NCBI RefSeq assembly: GCF_002269505.1
Contig: NZ_NQKQ01000001.1
Span: 488,982 to 552,981, forward strand
Direction of reading: 5' to 3'
From: Pseudomonas fragi
Lineage (GTDB): Bacteria > Pseudomonadota > Gammaproteobacteria > Pseudomonadales > Pseudomonadaceae
DNA: 64,000 nucleotides
A model generated the notes under the pieces. That model saw only the letters and a list, made by a program, of their open reading frames with translations, did no database searches and was not told the origin of the DNA. The position numbers were made by a program, and so were the translations under genes. Positions 1 to 10,273 of the stretch are shown here, in pieces; the first letter of the stretch is position 1; each line of letters opens with the position of its first letter.

Positions 1-233
1 TCCCGATGCTCTTGCTCTCGGGAGGCAGCACGCCGCTGGACAGCATGCCCGTGTGGCTGCAATGGGTGATGCAGTGCTCGCCGTCGACCCACTTTGTAAG
101 CCTGAGCGCGGCGATACTGTTCCGTGGTGCGGGGGTGAGCGTAGTGTGGCCGGACTTGCTGGCCCTGGCCGGCATCGGCCTGGTGTTCTTCGCCATTGCC
201 CTGGCGCGGTTTCGCAAGAGTCTGGCGTCGTAA
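1..233 (+). CDS. ABC-2 type transporter permease, C-terminal part
   Basis: Only the last ~77 codons are present; the reading frame runs in from the left edge (first full codon at base 3). The visible part contains LSGGSTPLDSMP followed by a conserved QCSPSTHFVSLS stretch, a membrane segment (LLALAGIGLVFFAIALA) and a basic end (RFRKSLAS). This is the typical C-terminus of the YhhJ/ABC-2 membrane subunit of exporters that usually work with an HlyD protein and a double ATPase. The partner genes would lie left of the window. The substrate cannot be inferred. Confidence 0.75.
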   Translation, partial: PMLLLSGGSTPLDSMPVWLQWVMQCSPSTHFVSLSAAILFRGAGVSVVWPDLLALAGIGLVFFAIALARFRKSLAS

Positions 234-238
234 CGTAG

Positions 239-289
239 AGCCCCTCACCCTAGCCCTCTCCCGGAGGGAGAGGGTTGGGGTAAGGGGCT
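239..289. terminator. Bidirectional terminator-like inverted repeat
   Basis: A long imperfect inverted repeat (CCCTCTCCC paired with GGGAGAGGG, extended by AGCCCC at the left end and GGGGCT at the right end) sits between the stop codons of two convergent genes. The same repeat family recurs at 43659–43687. It probably ends transcription from both sides; it lacks a clear T-run. Confidence 0.6.
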
Positions 290-295
290 TTGCCT

Positions 296-700
296 TTACT
301 GAACAATCAAGTTGTTGAACAGCAGATCGTCCACCATCGGCTTGCCGGTTTCGGCTGTCATGACCTGCTGGATTTGTTTCAAGGCTTCCTGGCGCAGTTT
401 TTCCTTGGCCTCGACGCTGCCCAGCGTCTCGCTGGTCTGCTGGGTAAACAGCCCCACCAGTTGATTGCGGATCAAGGCGTCATTGGTTTTAACCGCCTTG
501 GCCGCATCGGCCCCCGTCACGCGCAAGGAAATATCAGCCTTGTACACTTTGAGCCTGGCGCTGCCGTCCAGGCCGTAGTTACCTACAAATGGCGGGCTCA
601 GGCTGATATAGCTGACCTTGTCGCCGCCTTCCTGCGCCTCCTCCCCGACCGCCGCCAACGGTAGGGACAGGGCCAGCATCAACATGATCCACGCTTTCAC
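296..700 (-). CDS. FliL-like flagellar basal-body-associated family protein
   Basis: A 134-residue protein with an N-terminal hydrophobic signal (AWIMLMLALSLPLAAVG) followed by a soluble domain containing YISLSPPFVGNYG and, near the end, KIQQVMTAETG-like helix features of the FliL family (stomatin-like periplasmic domain). The GTG at 700 is chosen because AAGGAG lies about 7 bases upstream. Upstream ATG codons in frame have no such site. The protein is not in a flagellar operon here, as is usual for this stand-alone Pseudomonas paralogue. Its role is probably envelope-associated; a direct flagellar role is not shown. Confidence 0.65.
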   Translation of the reverse strand: MKAWIMLMLALSLPLAAVGEEAQEGGDKVSYISLSPPFVGNYGLDGSARLKVYKADISLRVTGADAAKAVKTNDALIRNQLVGLFTQQTSETLGSVEAKEKLRQEALKQIQQVMTAETGKPMVDDLLFNNLIVQ

Positions 701-790
701 AGTTCGCTCCTTTATTTCAGTTTGGCGGGCAAGCATACCCGGGCCTTCCACCTTTATCGGCCAATCCCGGCAAAGCCGTAGCCTGCTGGC

Positions 791-1150
791 TCAACTGCCC
801 CTCGGCTTCAATAGCGTCTGGACACTCTCGGGCAACATCTCGACAAAGTTGCGGCTGGGCTTGCGTCGGCAGGCTCCAACCACCTTCACGGTGTCCCGCG
901 CCAGTTCGTACAAGGCTGTTGCTAACAAATCGAGAGGATACTGCCCCGCTTCAAAGCCCTCGATCAATCGATAGCGGGTTTGCACGAACAACCTCAGCTC
1001 AACCAGAGGCAAGTCGACGCCACGACCTGTGTGCCAGGTGATTTCCCGGTTCAATTTCAGACAAGTTGCACTGCTGATGTCGAGCGCTGGCTCCTGCGCC
1101 TGCGCAACAGACGCCATCAGCATGACGACTAGACCGCTCCGATGATTCAT
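791..1150 (-). CDS. Small secreted protein of unknown function
   Basis: A 119-residue protein with a clear signal peptide (MLMASVAQAQEP, cleavage probably after AQA). The mature part has two cysteines (in SATCLKL and VGACRRK) that could form a periplasmic disulfide. AAGG lies just before the ATG at 1150. It is transcribed in the same direction as the FliL-like gene but separated from it by about 90 bases. I do not recognise the family. Base composition matches its neighbours. Confidence 0.55.
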   Translation of the reverse strand: MNHRSGLVVMLMASVAQAQEPALDISSATCLKLNREITWHTGRGVDLPLVELRLFVQTRYRLIEGFEAGQYPLDLLATALYELARDTVKVVGACRRKPSRNFVEMLPESVQTLLKPRGS

Positions 1151-1275
1151 CGCCTTCCCCCCCGCGCCGACAAGGGCGCAAAAGGGGAAATACTATTGAT
1201 GTGTTGCCCGATATCTCAGTTCACAGGCTCCGGCCCTGTCGTGGGATGGCTCCGATTCAACGGCCAGTTCGATCT

Positions 1276-1941
1276 CTAGCTCAGCGAGTTGAACGAGCCA
1301 CAGCGCTTGAGCCGCGCCTCCAGATTGCGATCCGGCATGGCGTGGCTGCGCAGGGCGCTTACGGTCTGCTCAACATAATCGCGAGTGGTGCCGTAACGCC
1401 CGCTGGCGTTGGCCAGTACCTGGCTCAATACGCCATCCGGCAGGTTGCCCGCATAGCTGGGCAAATGCCGCTCCAGCACAAACCCCAAAGCTTGTACCTG
1501 GGTACCATCTTCCAGTCGACAGGTGAGCCAGTGCGGCCGATACGAGGGCACCGGCATTTCCCGCAGCCACAGCGCGTGAAGGGAAGCATCTAGATTCTCT
1601 TCCGGTAAGCGGTAAGCAAAGCCGCTGCACGAGCCACCCCGGTCCAGGCCAAATACCAGCCCCGGCCATTGCGGCGTGCCACGATGCTCGTGGGACCACA
1701 GATACAGTCCGCGATGGTAGCCATGCACCCGACCGCGCACACGCTCGACCGCCGTGCACTCGGGGCGCCAGATCAATGAGCCATAAGCAAATAGCCACAC
1801 CGGCCCGCCTTGATGGCGCGCCATGGTGCTGTGCATGGAGTAGAGCAATTGCTCCGGGGTCAACGGTGCTCCGAGATCGAGTCGCGGCGGATAATCCAGA
1901 TTCAGGCAGGCAGGTTCACGAGTTGTCATCGCAGGTGGCAT
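1276..1941 (-). CDS. chaC: Gamma-glutamylcyclotransferase, ChaC family
   Basis: The protein carries the family's substrate-binding loop FAYGSLIW (residues 51–58) and the block ALWLREM, whose Glu (about residue 128) matches the catalytic Glu of ChaC. Enzymes of this family cleave glutathione in the cytosol to 5-oxoproline and Cys-Gly. At 221 residues it is a normal length for bacterial ChaC. The start is uncertain between ATG 1941 and ATG 1929, since neither has a strong ribosome binding site. It stands alone, with a 200-base gap to the next gene. Confidence 0.85.
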   Translation of the reverse strand: MPPAMTTREPACLNLDYPPRLDLGAPLTPEQLLYSMHSTMARHQGGPVWLFAYGSLIWRPECTAVERVRGRVHGYHRGLYLWSHEHRGTPQWPGLVFGLDRGGSCSGFAYRLPEENLDASLHALWLREMPVPSYRPHWLTCRLEDGTQVQALGFVLERHLPSYAGNLPDGVLSQVLANASGRYGTTRDYVEQTVSALRSHAMPDRNLEARLKRCGSFNSLS

Positions 1942-2144
1942 TGGGCCCTACAGGCATTACATGCAGTAAACAAAAATAACGATATTAATCTTATAGCACC
2001 CAATACCCTATAGCCCGTGAGGTAAGACGTATGGCTCGGTGATTTGATGATTGCAACTACACTTAATTGCGCCCTGTTCAGGGAATGTTCAAGCCATCCC
2101 TTTATAGTTGCCGGCCGCAGGCGCACACCCAACGAGGTTGTTAG

Positions 2145-2624
2145 ATGAGAAACATTGGGATTTGCTTCCTGCTGATAATGGCGTATGCCAGTTCAGCATC
2201 GGCACAAGATGGCACGCAGCAAAAAGACGACGGCTTCTGGTATTTGCAAACCAGCGTCTATACACGGCACTTTTCGCCAGACCCTGAGCACAACAATAAT
2301 CAGGATCTGATCGGCATTGAGCGCCATGACGCGTCAAACTGGTTATTTGGCGCCGCGACCTTTCGCAACTCATTCCGCCAGCGTTCGTATTACGCCTACG
2401 CCGGCAAGCGCTTTGATAGCGATACCTACCCTGTGTATTTGAAGCTCACAGGCGGCCTGCTGGAAGGCTATCACGGCGAATATCAGGACAAGATCCCTCT
2501 CAACCGCTTCGGCGTAGCCCCGGTGATCATTCCTTCAGTCGGCGCCTACTACGGTCCGGCAGCCGTCGAACTGGTGTTGCTCGGCTTCAATGCCGCCATG
2601 ATCACCACTGGCCTGCGGTTTTAA
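2145..2624 (+). CDS. Small outer-membrane-type protein, possible acyltransferase barrel
   Basis: A 159-residue protein with a signal peptide ending SSASAQD. The mature chain alternates polar and aromatic residues (YLQTSVYTRHF, QRSYYAYAGKRF, YPVYLKLTGGLLEGY) and ends in Phe (TTGLRF), as expected of a small outer-membrane beta-barrel. I recall relatives annotated as an 'sn-glycerol-3-phosphate transporter' or compared with the lipid A palmitoyltransferase PagP. The conserved His, Asn-Ser and Tyr residues would allow an acyltransferase reading, but this is inference. It is a single gene followed by a long inverted repeat. Confidence 0.5.
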   Translation: MRNIGICFLLIMAYASSASAQDGTQQKDDGFWYLQTSVYTRHFSPDPEHNNNQDLIGIERHDASNWLFGAATFRNSFRQRSYYAYAGKRFDSDTYPVYLKLTGGLLEGYHGEYQDKIPLNRFGVAPVIIPSVGAYYGPAAVELVLLGFNAAMITTGLRF

Positions 2625-2637
2625 GGGCAGAGATCCT

Positions 2638-2716
2638 GTAGTCGCTGCCGAGGCACGAAGGCTGCGAGCTTTTAAAGATCAAGAGCTCGCAGCCTTCTCA
2701 CCTCGGCAGCGACTAC
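2638..2716. repeat. Long two-stem inverted repeat, REP-like
   Basis: Outer arms GTAGTCGCTGCCGAGG (2638–2653) and CCTCGGCAGCGACTAC (2701–2716) match perfectly, as do inner arms GAAGGCTGCGAGCT (2657–2670) and AGCTCGCAGCCTTC (2684–2697). It lies between convergent stop codons. The sequence resembles the common intergenic repeat of fluorescent pseudomonads and may also act as a terminator. Confidence 0.85.
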
Positions 2717-2733
2717 GATGTGTTGCGATATGC

Positions 2734-3702
2734 TCAACCCCGTGGGCAATAGGCGAACACATCGGCGCGCATCTGGTGCGCATCCATACCGGCCGCCACC
2801 AGCGCGTCGAGGGTGCCGTAGATCATCGCCGGCGAGCCGCTGGCATATACATGCACACTGGCCAGATCGCTGATGTCTTCGCACACAGCTTCATGCAGCA
2901 TCCCGCAGCGCCCTTCCCAGCCACACAAATCACTCACTACCTTGTGCAGGAACAGGTTGGGGGTTTTCTCCCATTCAGCCCACTCGTCCAGGGTGTAGAA
3001 GTCTTCCGGACGACGCACGCCCCAGTACAGATGCACCGGGTGTTTGAAGCCCTTGGCCCGGCAATGCTCGATCAGGCTGTGCATTTGTGCCATGCCGGTA
3101 CCCGCAGCGATCAGCACCAGCGGCCCGTCCGGCAGCTCGGACAAGTGCGTGTCACCGAACGGCAGTTCCAGGCGAACCATCCTGTTGCGCTGCAATTGCT
3201 CGATCAGGTTGCGGGCGCTGTCTTCACGCACCAGCACGTGCAACTCAAGGTCGCGCCCCGAGTGTGGTGCACTGGCCAGCGAGAATGCCGACTTGTCACC
3301 GTTTTCACGCTCCAGCATCACGTATTGACCAGCGTGATAACGCGGCGGCTTGCCCGCAGGCGCACGCAAGCGCACCCGCCACACATCGCCACCCATATCG
3401 ACACATTCGGTCAACTGACACGCCAGGCTACGCACCGGTAATTCTCCCAACGCAAGCACGCCATCCCACAACACCACACAGTCTTCAAGCGGGGCCGCCA
3501 GGCAGGTATAGAACTCGCCATGATCACGTACATCACCCGCCTGCTCTACCTGGCCTTCAACCAGCAAGGCCGCACACACGTGGCAATTCCCATTGCGACA
3601 GCTCTGCGGGCATTCATAGCCAAGACGCTGCGCCGCATCCAGAATTCGCTCGCCAGGCAAGGTTTCCAGTACCGCACCTGAAGGCTGCAAGGTTACACGC
3701 AT
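2734..3702 (-). CDS. Ferredoxin–NAD(P)H flavin reductase (CDP-6-deoxy-delta-3,4-glucoseen reductase-like)
   Basis: A 322-residue iron–sulfur flavoprotein. The N-terminal plant-type [2Fe-2S] ferredoxin domain has Cys 35, 40, 43 and 67. It is followed by a FAD-binding barrel (YHAGQYVMLERENGDKSAFSLAS) and an NAD(P)-binding domain (LIAAGTGMAQMHSLIEH). ATG 3702 overlaps the ubiD stop codon by one base (TGATG), so the two are translationally coupled. The same pair occurs in other pseudomonads. Annotation pipelines use the ascD-type name, but no deoxysugar genes are near. A role in reducing flavin or an oxygenase linked to ubiquinone metabolism is only inferred. Confidence 0.85.
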   Translation of the reverse strand: MRVTLQPSGAVLETLPGERILDAAQRLGYECPQSCRNGNCHVCAALLVEGQVEQAGDVRDHGEFYTCLAAPLEDCVVLWDGVLALGELPVRSLACQLTECVDMGGDVWRVRLRAPAGKPPRYHAGQYVMLERENGDKSAFSLASAPHSGRDLELHVLVREDSARNLIEQLQRNRMVRLELPFGDTHLSELPDGPLVLIAAGTGMAQMHSLIEHCRAKGFKHPVHLYWGVRRPEDFYTLDEWAEWEKTPNLFLHKVVSDLCGWEGRCGMLHEAVCEDISDLASVHVYASGSPAMIYGTLDALVAAGMDAHQMRADVFAYCPRG

Positions 3703-5168
3703 CAATCTATTCCTAATTGATTCCAGATGTCATCGACCCGGCGAGTGACCGCCTCATCCTTGACGATAACCCGGCCCCATTCACGGGTGGTTTCACCCGG
3801 CCATTTGTTGGTTGCATCCAGGCCCATCTTCGAACCCAGGCCGGAAACCGGTGAGGCAAAGTCGAGATAGTCGATTGGCGTGTTGTCGATCATTACCGTG
3901 TCGCGCTTGGGGTCCATGCGCGTGGTAATGGCCCAGATCACGTCGTTCCAGTCGCGGGCATTGATGTCATCGTCGGTGACAATAACGAATTTTGTGTACA
4001 TGAACTGGCGCAAAAACGACCACACACCCAGCATTACGCGCTTGGCATGCCCCGGGTACTGCTTTTTCATGGTCACGATGGCCATGCGGTACGAGCAGCC
4101 TTCGGGCGGCAGGTAGAAGTCGGTGATTTCCGGGAACTGCTTTTGCAGGATCGGTACAAACACCTCGTTTAACGCCACCCCCAAAATCGCCGGCTCATCC
4201 GGCGGACGGCCAGTGTAGGTGCTGTGATAGATCGGTTTGACCCGATGGGTGATGCGCTCGACGGTAAACACCGGGAAGCTGTCCACTTCGTTGTAATAAC
4301 CGGTGTGGTCGCCGTACGGGCCTTCGGGGGCCATCTCGCCGGGGTGGATCACACCTTCGAGGATGATTTCTGCCGTGGCAGGCACTTGCAGGTCGTTGCC
4401 GCGGCACTTCACCAGTTCGGTGCGATTGCCACGCAACAGGCCGGCAAAGGCGTACTCGGACAGGCTGTCGGGCACAGGCGTCACGGCGCCGAGAATGGTC
4501 GCCGGGTCTGCGCCCAGGGCCACGGATACCGGGAATGGCTGGCCGGGGTGTTTTTCGCACCAGTCGCGGTAATCCAGCGCACCGCCGCGATGGCTCAACC
4601 AGCGCATGATGACCTTGTTGCGGCCAATCACCTGCTGACGATAAATACCGAGGTTCTGACGGTCCTTGTTAGGACCTTTGGTCACGGTCAGACCCCAGGT
4701 GATCAGGGGCGCCACATCGCCCGGCCAGCAATGCTGTACCGGTAACATAGCGAGGTCGACGTCATCACCCTCAATGACCACTTCCTGGCACACCGCGTCT
4801 TTGACGACTTTCGGCGCCATGGCAATGATCTTGCGGAAGATCGGCAGCTTGGACCACGCGTCTTTCAGACCTTTAGGCGGCTCGGGCTCCTTGAGGAACG
4901 CCAGCAGCTTGCCGATTTCACGCAACTCACTGACAGACTCGGCGCCCATGCCCATTGCCACGCGCTCTGGCGTGCCGAACAAGTTGCCGAGCACCGGGAT
5001 CGTGTGGCCAGTCGGGTTTTCGAACAGCAAAGCCGGGCCTTTGGCACGCAGCGTGCGGTCGCAGATTTCGGTCATCTCCAGGACTGGAGAAACGGGAATC
5101 TGGATGCGTTTCAATTCTCCGCGCTGCTCTAGCTGCTGCACGAAATCCCGAAGATCCTTGAATTTCAT
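3702..5168 (-). CDS. ubiD: 4-hydroxy-3-polyprenylbenzoate decarboxylase UbiD
   Basis: A 488-residue UbiD-family enzyme that decarboxylates 4-hydroxy-3-polyprenylbenzoate in ubiquinone synthesis using prenylated FMN supplied by UbiX. The start [22 protein letters not shown] matches the usual UbiD N-terminus. GTG 5180 is a possible alternative, but ATG 5168 has AGGGG upstream. The middle contains the conserved [16 protein letters not shown] and [13 protein letters not shown] blocks; the Glu in [12 protein letters not shown] lies in the family's E-(D/E)-E catalytic region. It is followed directly by the flavin reductase gene. Confidence 0.95.
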   Translation of the reverse strand: MKFKDLRDFVQQLEQRGELKRIQIPVSPVLEMTEICDRTLRAKGPALLFENPTGHTIPVLGNLFGTPERVAMGMGAESVSELREIGKLLAFLKEPEPPKGLKDAWSKLPIFRKIIAMAPKVVKDAVCQEVVIEGDDVDLAMLPVQHCWPGDVAPLITWGLTVTKGPNKDRQNLGIYRQQVIGRNKVIMRWLSHRGGALDYRDWCEKHPGQPFPVSVALGADPATILGAVTPVPDSLSEYAFAGLLRGNRTELVKCRGNDLQVPATAEIILEGVIHPGEMAPEGPYGDHTGYYNEVDSFPVFTVERITHRVKPIYHSTYTGRPPDEPAILGVALNEVFVPILQKQFPEITDFYLPPEGCSYRMAIVTMKKQYPGHAKRVMLGVWSFLRQFMYTKFVIVTDDDINARDWNDVIWAITTRMDPKRDTVMIDNTPIDYLDFASPVSGLGSKMGLDATNKWPGETTREWGRVIVKDEAVTRRVDDIWNQLGID

Positions 5169-5237
5169 TGACGGTGGCACCCCTAAAATAGGCGTACATC
5201 CTACCTGCTATGCCGGCCGCTGGCAGCTTATCGCTGC

Positions 5238-7241
5238 TCAGCGGGCGGTATTGGCCTCGCCCGGCATGGCCTGACCTTGAGCCACCACGTCCTCAAACAG
5301 TGGCGTCAGCACGGGAAGAACCAACTTTGCGCCCATTTGCGACAAGTGATTGTCATCGGTGTACAACGAGTACCCGCCCTGTTCGGCCCGACACAATCCC
5401 GAGGCATCACACAGCTGCGGAGTCGGATCCAGCACCCGCACATCTTGATCAGCTGCGGCGATATCGGCAAATAGCCGGTTGATAAAGGCCTTTTGCCTGA
5501 GATGATCTTCGACCGGCATCCCGACCCCTGCCGTGGGCTGGTGCAGCATCGCCAGGCGGCTCAGGCGATAGGGTGGATTGAACGGTTGCAACGGTGCCTC
5601 TTTCATCAGCCATACGCGGTATCCGGCTTTGCGCAATTGTTCGACACGAGCCCGCAAGCCGTCGGCCAGCCGCTGCTCGGCAACCCCGCGATCATAGTGG
5701 CCATTGCTATCGCGCAACGCATGCCCGTGATCGCCCTTGGCATCGCCATACAAGTACAGGCTCCAGCGGGCCACCAGCAGGATGTCGCGCACGGGCTCGG
5801 TCGCCAGTGTGCGCTCGACACGACGGTTGTAGTCGGCGCACCGCTTACCGTGCTCCAGCCCCTCAAGTGGCAGGCAACCGGCTGAACTGGCCAACAGCAC
5901 ATTGACGCCATGCTGGCGGGCGCTGTCTTCCAGTGCCGGGATCAGGGCCGTGGCGTGGCTGTCGCCCCACACCAGCAGTTGAGCCGGCGCGGCGGGCGAC
6001 TGGCCGTAACGGCAGAACGGCGTGTCGGCCGGGCTTTTGTCATCGGTGATGCAGGCCATCAGCTCTGGCGCCCATTCACTGGCCCGAGCGTATTGCAATG
6101 CCTGTTCGGACAAGCGCGACGGCAGGCCATCGGTCCAGCGCAGCGCCTGGCCGGCCAGACCCAATACCAGAATGCCCAAGCCCGCCGCGACGAGAATCTG
6201 ACGACGGCCAGCCAATATTCGACGCTCACGAAACGGTGTTTCGACAAAGCGCCAGGACAGATAACCAAGGATCAGCGTCAGCGCAATCAACCCGCCTGTC
6301 AGCACCGGGCCAAACTCATCCGCGCCGGCATAACTGCCGAACACGAAAACCGGCCAGTGCCACAAATACCAGGAATAGGAAATCAGCCCGAGCCCGACCA
6401 TTAGTCGCGAACTCAACACACGCCCGACCCAGGTGCTCTGATGCTCATTGGCCCAGATCAGGGCCACTACGCCGAGCACGGGTAGCAATGCAGCGGCGCC
6501 CGGGAACGGTGTGCTGTTGTCATAGCCAAACACGGCGACAAGAATCAGGCCCATGCCCAACAGGCTGATGCCTTGCGCAGCACCCGGGGTCAGACGCGTC
6601 TGGCGAGCCGGAGCAACTGCCAGCATGGCACCGGCCAGTAGTTCCCATGCCCGCATCGGCAACAGGAAAAACGCTTTTTCAGGATGCTGGGCCACAGCCC
6701 AGACGCTGAGCCCAAACGACACCAGCAACAGGCTGAACAAAGCCAGTCGCCAGTGTTTGAACCGGCTGCAGAGCAGAGTCAGGAGCAACGGAAAGACAAA
6801 ATAGAACTGCTCTTCAACTGCCAGCGACCAGGTGTGAAGCAAGGGTTTCAGGTCGCTGGCAGCGTCAAAGTAACCTTCCTGGCGCATAAACAGCAGGTTG
6901 GAAACGAACATCACCTGGTAATGCACCGAGCGCCCCAACTCTTCGTAGTCCTTGGGCGCCATCAGGAACCAGCCCACTGCCAGCACCGCAGCCATCATCA
7001 CGAACAAGGCTGGCAAAATCCGCCGTGCGCGGCGCGCCCAAAACTCGACAAAGCTGAAACGCGAAGCTTCACGCTGACGCCAGATGATTGAAGTAATCAA
7101 ATAACCGGAAATGACGAAGAACACATCAACGCCAACGAACCCGCCTGAAAAACCCGGCACTCCAAAATGGAACAACACCACGGCAATTACGGCAACAGCT
7201 CGCAGGCCATCAATGTCCCTGCGATAAACAAGAGAAGTCAT
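5238..7241 (-). CDS. Membrane O-acyltransferase with SGNH domain (OafA/OatA-like)
   Basis: A 667-residue fusion. Residues ~1–380 form an acyltransferase-3 membrane domain with the family start RRDIDGLRAVAVIAVVLFH and RRARRILPAL. Residues ~400–660 are a periplasmic SGNH-hydrolase-like domain with WGDSHA and a C-terminal DDNHLS carrying the Asp/His pair. Such proteins pass acetyl groups across the inner membrane and place them on O-antigen or other surface glycans. The gene sits between rho and ubiD, where P. aeruginosa has a predicted O-antigen acetylase. The acceptor glycan is unknown. Confidence 0.87.
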   Translation of the reverse strand: MTSLVYRRDIDGLRAVAVIAVVLFHFGVPGFSGGFVGVDVFFVISGYLITSIIWRQREASRFSFVEFWARRARRILPALFVMMAAVLAVGWFLMAPKDYEELGRSVHYQVMFVSNLLFMRQEGYFDAASDLKPLLHTWSLAVEEQFYFVFPLLLTLLCSRFKHWRLALFSLLLVSFGLSVWAVAQHPEKAFFLLPMRAWELLAGAMLAVAPARQTRLTPGAAQGISLLGMGLILVAVFGYDNSTPFPGAAALLPVLGVVALIWANEHQSTWVGRVLSSRLMVGLGLISYSWYLWHWPVFVFGSYAGADEFGPVLTGGLIALTLILGYLSWRFVETPFRERRILAGRRQILVAAGLGILVLGLAGQALRWTDGLPSRLSEQALQYARASEWAPELMACITDDKSPADTPFCRYGQSPAAPAQLLVWGDSHATALIPALEDSARQHGVNVLLASSAGCLPLEGLEHGKRCADYNRRVERTLATEPVRDILLVARWSLYLYGDAKGDHGHALRDSNGHYDRGVAEQRLADGLRARVEQLRKAGYRVWLMKEAPLQPFNPPYRLSRLAMLHQPTAGVGMPVEDHLRQKAFINRLFADIAAADQDVRVLDPTPQLCDASGLCRAEQGGYSLYTDDNHLSQMGAKLVLPVLTPLFEDVVAQGQAMPGEANTAR

Positions 7242-7314
7242 ATACGTTCAAAACCCATCGATACATTATTTTTATTGACCGAAGTTAAACACAAACCTTC
7301 CTTTTATTTTTGGC

Positions 7315-7343
7315 AAAAAAAAGGCGCCCTCGCGGGGCGCCTT
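7315..7343 (-). terminator. Terminator downstream of rho
   Basis: A stem AAGGCGCCC/GGGCGCCTT (7321–7329 with 7335–7343) is followed on the minus strand by eight T (the A-run 7315–7322). It is a strong intrinsic terminator just after the rho stop codon. Confidence 0.9.
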
Positions 7344-7364
7344 ATTTTTGTACGAGAAACCGTG

Positions 7365-8624
<1,260 letters not shown>

Positions 8625-8753
8625 ATAGGAATGACGTAATCATTTATGGGGAGGGAAATTAAGCTTTTGGCTTAATGAGGCCGCGCCGCAGAGAAGGCGA
8701 CAGGATCGCGTACTAATTCGATAAGGAGTGCGTCGGCGACGGCTTGCAGGGGG

Positions 8754-8770
8754 CAGTGGAGAAACCACTG
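8754..8770 (-). promoter_or_regulatory. Hairpin in rho leader
   Basis: A perfect CAGTGG/CCACTG stem with a 5-base loop lies in the 5' region of rho; a second hairpin (ATTAAGC/GCTTAAT) lies at 8658–8676, close to the rho start. These could form part of an untranslated leader. Function is inferred only from position. Confidence 0.35.
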
Positions 8771-8821
8771 CGGGGCCGAATGTACCACTTGAGTTTCATA
8801 GCGTCTAGTCCTTGAGCCATG

Positions 8822-8849
8822 AAAAAGCCCCGCATTTAGCGGGGCTTTT
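8822..8849 (-). terminator. Terminator downstream of trxA
   Basis: Stem AAAAGCCCCGC/GCGGGGCTTTT with a short ATTTA-type loop, immediately after the trxA stop codon; the minus-strand transcript continues into U residues. Confidence 0.92.
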
Positions 8850-8857
8850 ATCGACGC

Positions 8858-9187
8858 TTAGATATTGGCGTCGAGGAATGCAGCCAACTGCGACTTCGAC
8901 AGCGCACCGACCTTGGTGGCTTCAACGTTGCCGTTCTTGAACAGCATCAGCGTAGGAATACCACGTACGCCGTGCTTGGCCGGGGTTTCCTGGTTTTCAT
9001 CAATGTTCAGCTTGGCAACAGTCAGCTTGCCTTTGTAAGTCTCTGCGATCTCGTCCAGAACCGGCGCGATCATTTTGCAAGGGCCACACCATTCAGCCCA
9101 GTAGTCGACCAGTACAGCGCCTTCAGCCTTGAGAACATCGGCCTCAAAGCTAGCGTCGGTGACGTGTTTAATAAGATCGCTGCTCAT
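8858..9187 (-). CDS. trxA: Thioredoxin 1
   Basis: A 109-residue thioredoxin with the redox motif [10 protein letters not shown], the cis-proline segment GIPTLMLFK and the C-terminal [15 protein letters not shown] typical of TrxA. It reduces cytosolic disulfides using electrons from thioredoxin reductase. ATG 9187 is chosen because GGAG lies 6 bases upstream; longer in-frame starts lack a ribosome binding site. It has its own terminator before rho, as in other pseudomonads. Confidence 0.97.
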   Translation of the reverse strand: MSSDLIKHVTDASFEADVLKAEGAVLVDYWAEWCGPCKMIAPVLDEIAETYKGKLTVAKLNIDENQETPAKHGVRGIPTLMLFKNGNVEATKVGALSKSQLAAFLDANI

Positions 9188-9307
9188 GGAAGTCTCCGTG
9201 GTTGTAAGCAAAAACGTAGCACATCATAGCTGTCATCATCGCGTTCAGGAAGGTGAGGGACGATTGACTCTCACTATAGTGGTGCATGAGTACAGATATC
9301 GCCCGTT

Positions 9308-10015
9308 TCAGGAGCCGTCGGGGGTAACGAAGACAATTCCGGTTCGTGAGGCCGCCTGGCGAATGTGCTCATTCATGGCCTTTTGTGCCGAGCCGCTGGC
9401 GTGGCGGGCCAGGGCCCGGAGGATTTTGCGGTGTTCCTGCCAGGTTTCCATGGCACGTTCCGGGCGGATGAACGGCAGCTTCTGGCTTTCCAGGAAGATA
9501 TCGCCTCGGGTGATCAGCATATTGGCCATTGCCTGATTGCCACTGGCGCGCAGGATCAACTGATGAAACTCGAAGTCCAGTTGCGCAGCGCGCTCGAAAT
9601 CCCCGACGCGTAACTCGTTTCGCATTACCTCGACATTGTCCTGCAACACATCCAGTTCGTCGCGGGTCAGGCGCACCGCCGCCAGCCCCGCAGCGAAACC
9701 TTCCAGTACGTAACGCAGCTGGAAAATATCCTGCGGGCAGGCTTGGGCGGCAAAGGGCCAGTCGGTTGCCGGGGCCATCAGCGCTGGCTCATCCGCGGCT
9801 TGCACATACACACCTTTGCCCGGCTGCACACTGATGACGCCCAGGGCACTGAGCGAAGACAACGCCTCGCGCAGCGATGCCCGGCTGACACCCAGTTGCA
9901 CGGCCAGTTCGCGCTGCGACGGCAAGGCATCGCCGGGTGCAAAGCCGTTTTCAACGATCAATTTACGAATGGCCAGCAAAGCCACTTCGGGTACAGCCCG
10001 TGCGCTTGAATTCAT
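9308..10015 (-). CDS. FadR/GntR-family transcriptional regulator
   Basis: A ~235-residue regulator. The N-terminal winged helix contains LPSQRELAVQLGVSRASLREALSSLSALGVISVQPGKGVYV. The C-terminal all-helical FCD ligand domain contains LRYVLEGFAAGLAA and the metal-type FHQLILRASGN. Such proteins bind small carboxylates or amino acids. It is divergent from the amino-acid ABC transporter starting at 10274, so it likely controls that operon. The start is ATG 10015 or GTG 10018; the protein N-terminus MNSSARAVPEVALLAIRKLI supports either. Confidence 0.85.
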   Translation of the reverse strand: MNSSARAVPEVALLAIRKLIVENGFAPGDALPSQRELAVQLGVSRASLREALSSLSALGVISVQPGKGVYVQAADEPALMAPATDWPFAAQACPQDIFQLRYVLEGFAAGLAAVRLTRDELDVLQDNVEVMRNELRVGDFERAAQLDFEFHQLILRASGNQAMANMLITRGDIFLESQKLPFIRPERAMETWQEHRKILRALARHASGSAQKAMNEHIRQAASRTGIVFVTPDGS

Positions 10016-10273
10016 CACAATTCGGCTTGATCGGCTCAGGAAAGCCGTAGTTGTAAAGCTATTGCCAACGCTCGGCAAGTCACGCCCCAAGCCGGTTCAA
10101 GCCCTGGTCACAACGCCCGATTGAGGTGCAAAAAACCGAGGCACTGTTCAGACCAGTCAGACCGCGCAAAGCCTTCTGAAATCAGCCTTGGCGGACATAA
10201 AAGCCCTGTTGGCATGGCCTGTGCTCTGGCTCAACGGCGCACACCACCGCGCGTCCCTTCCCGGAGAATTGCC

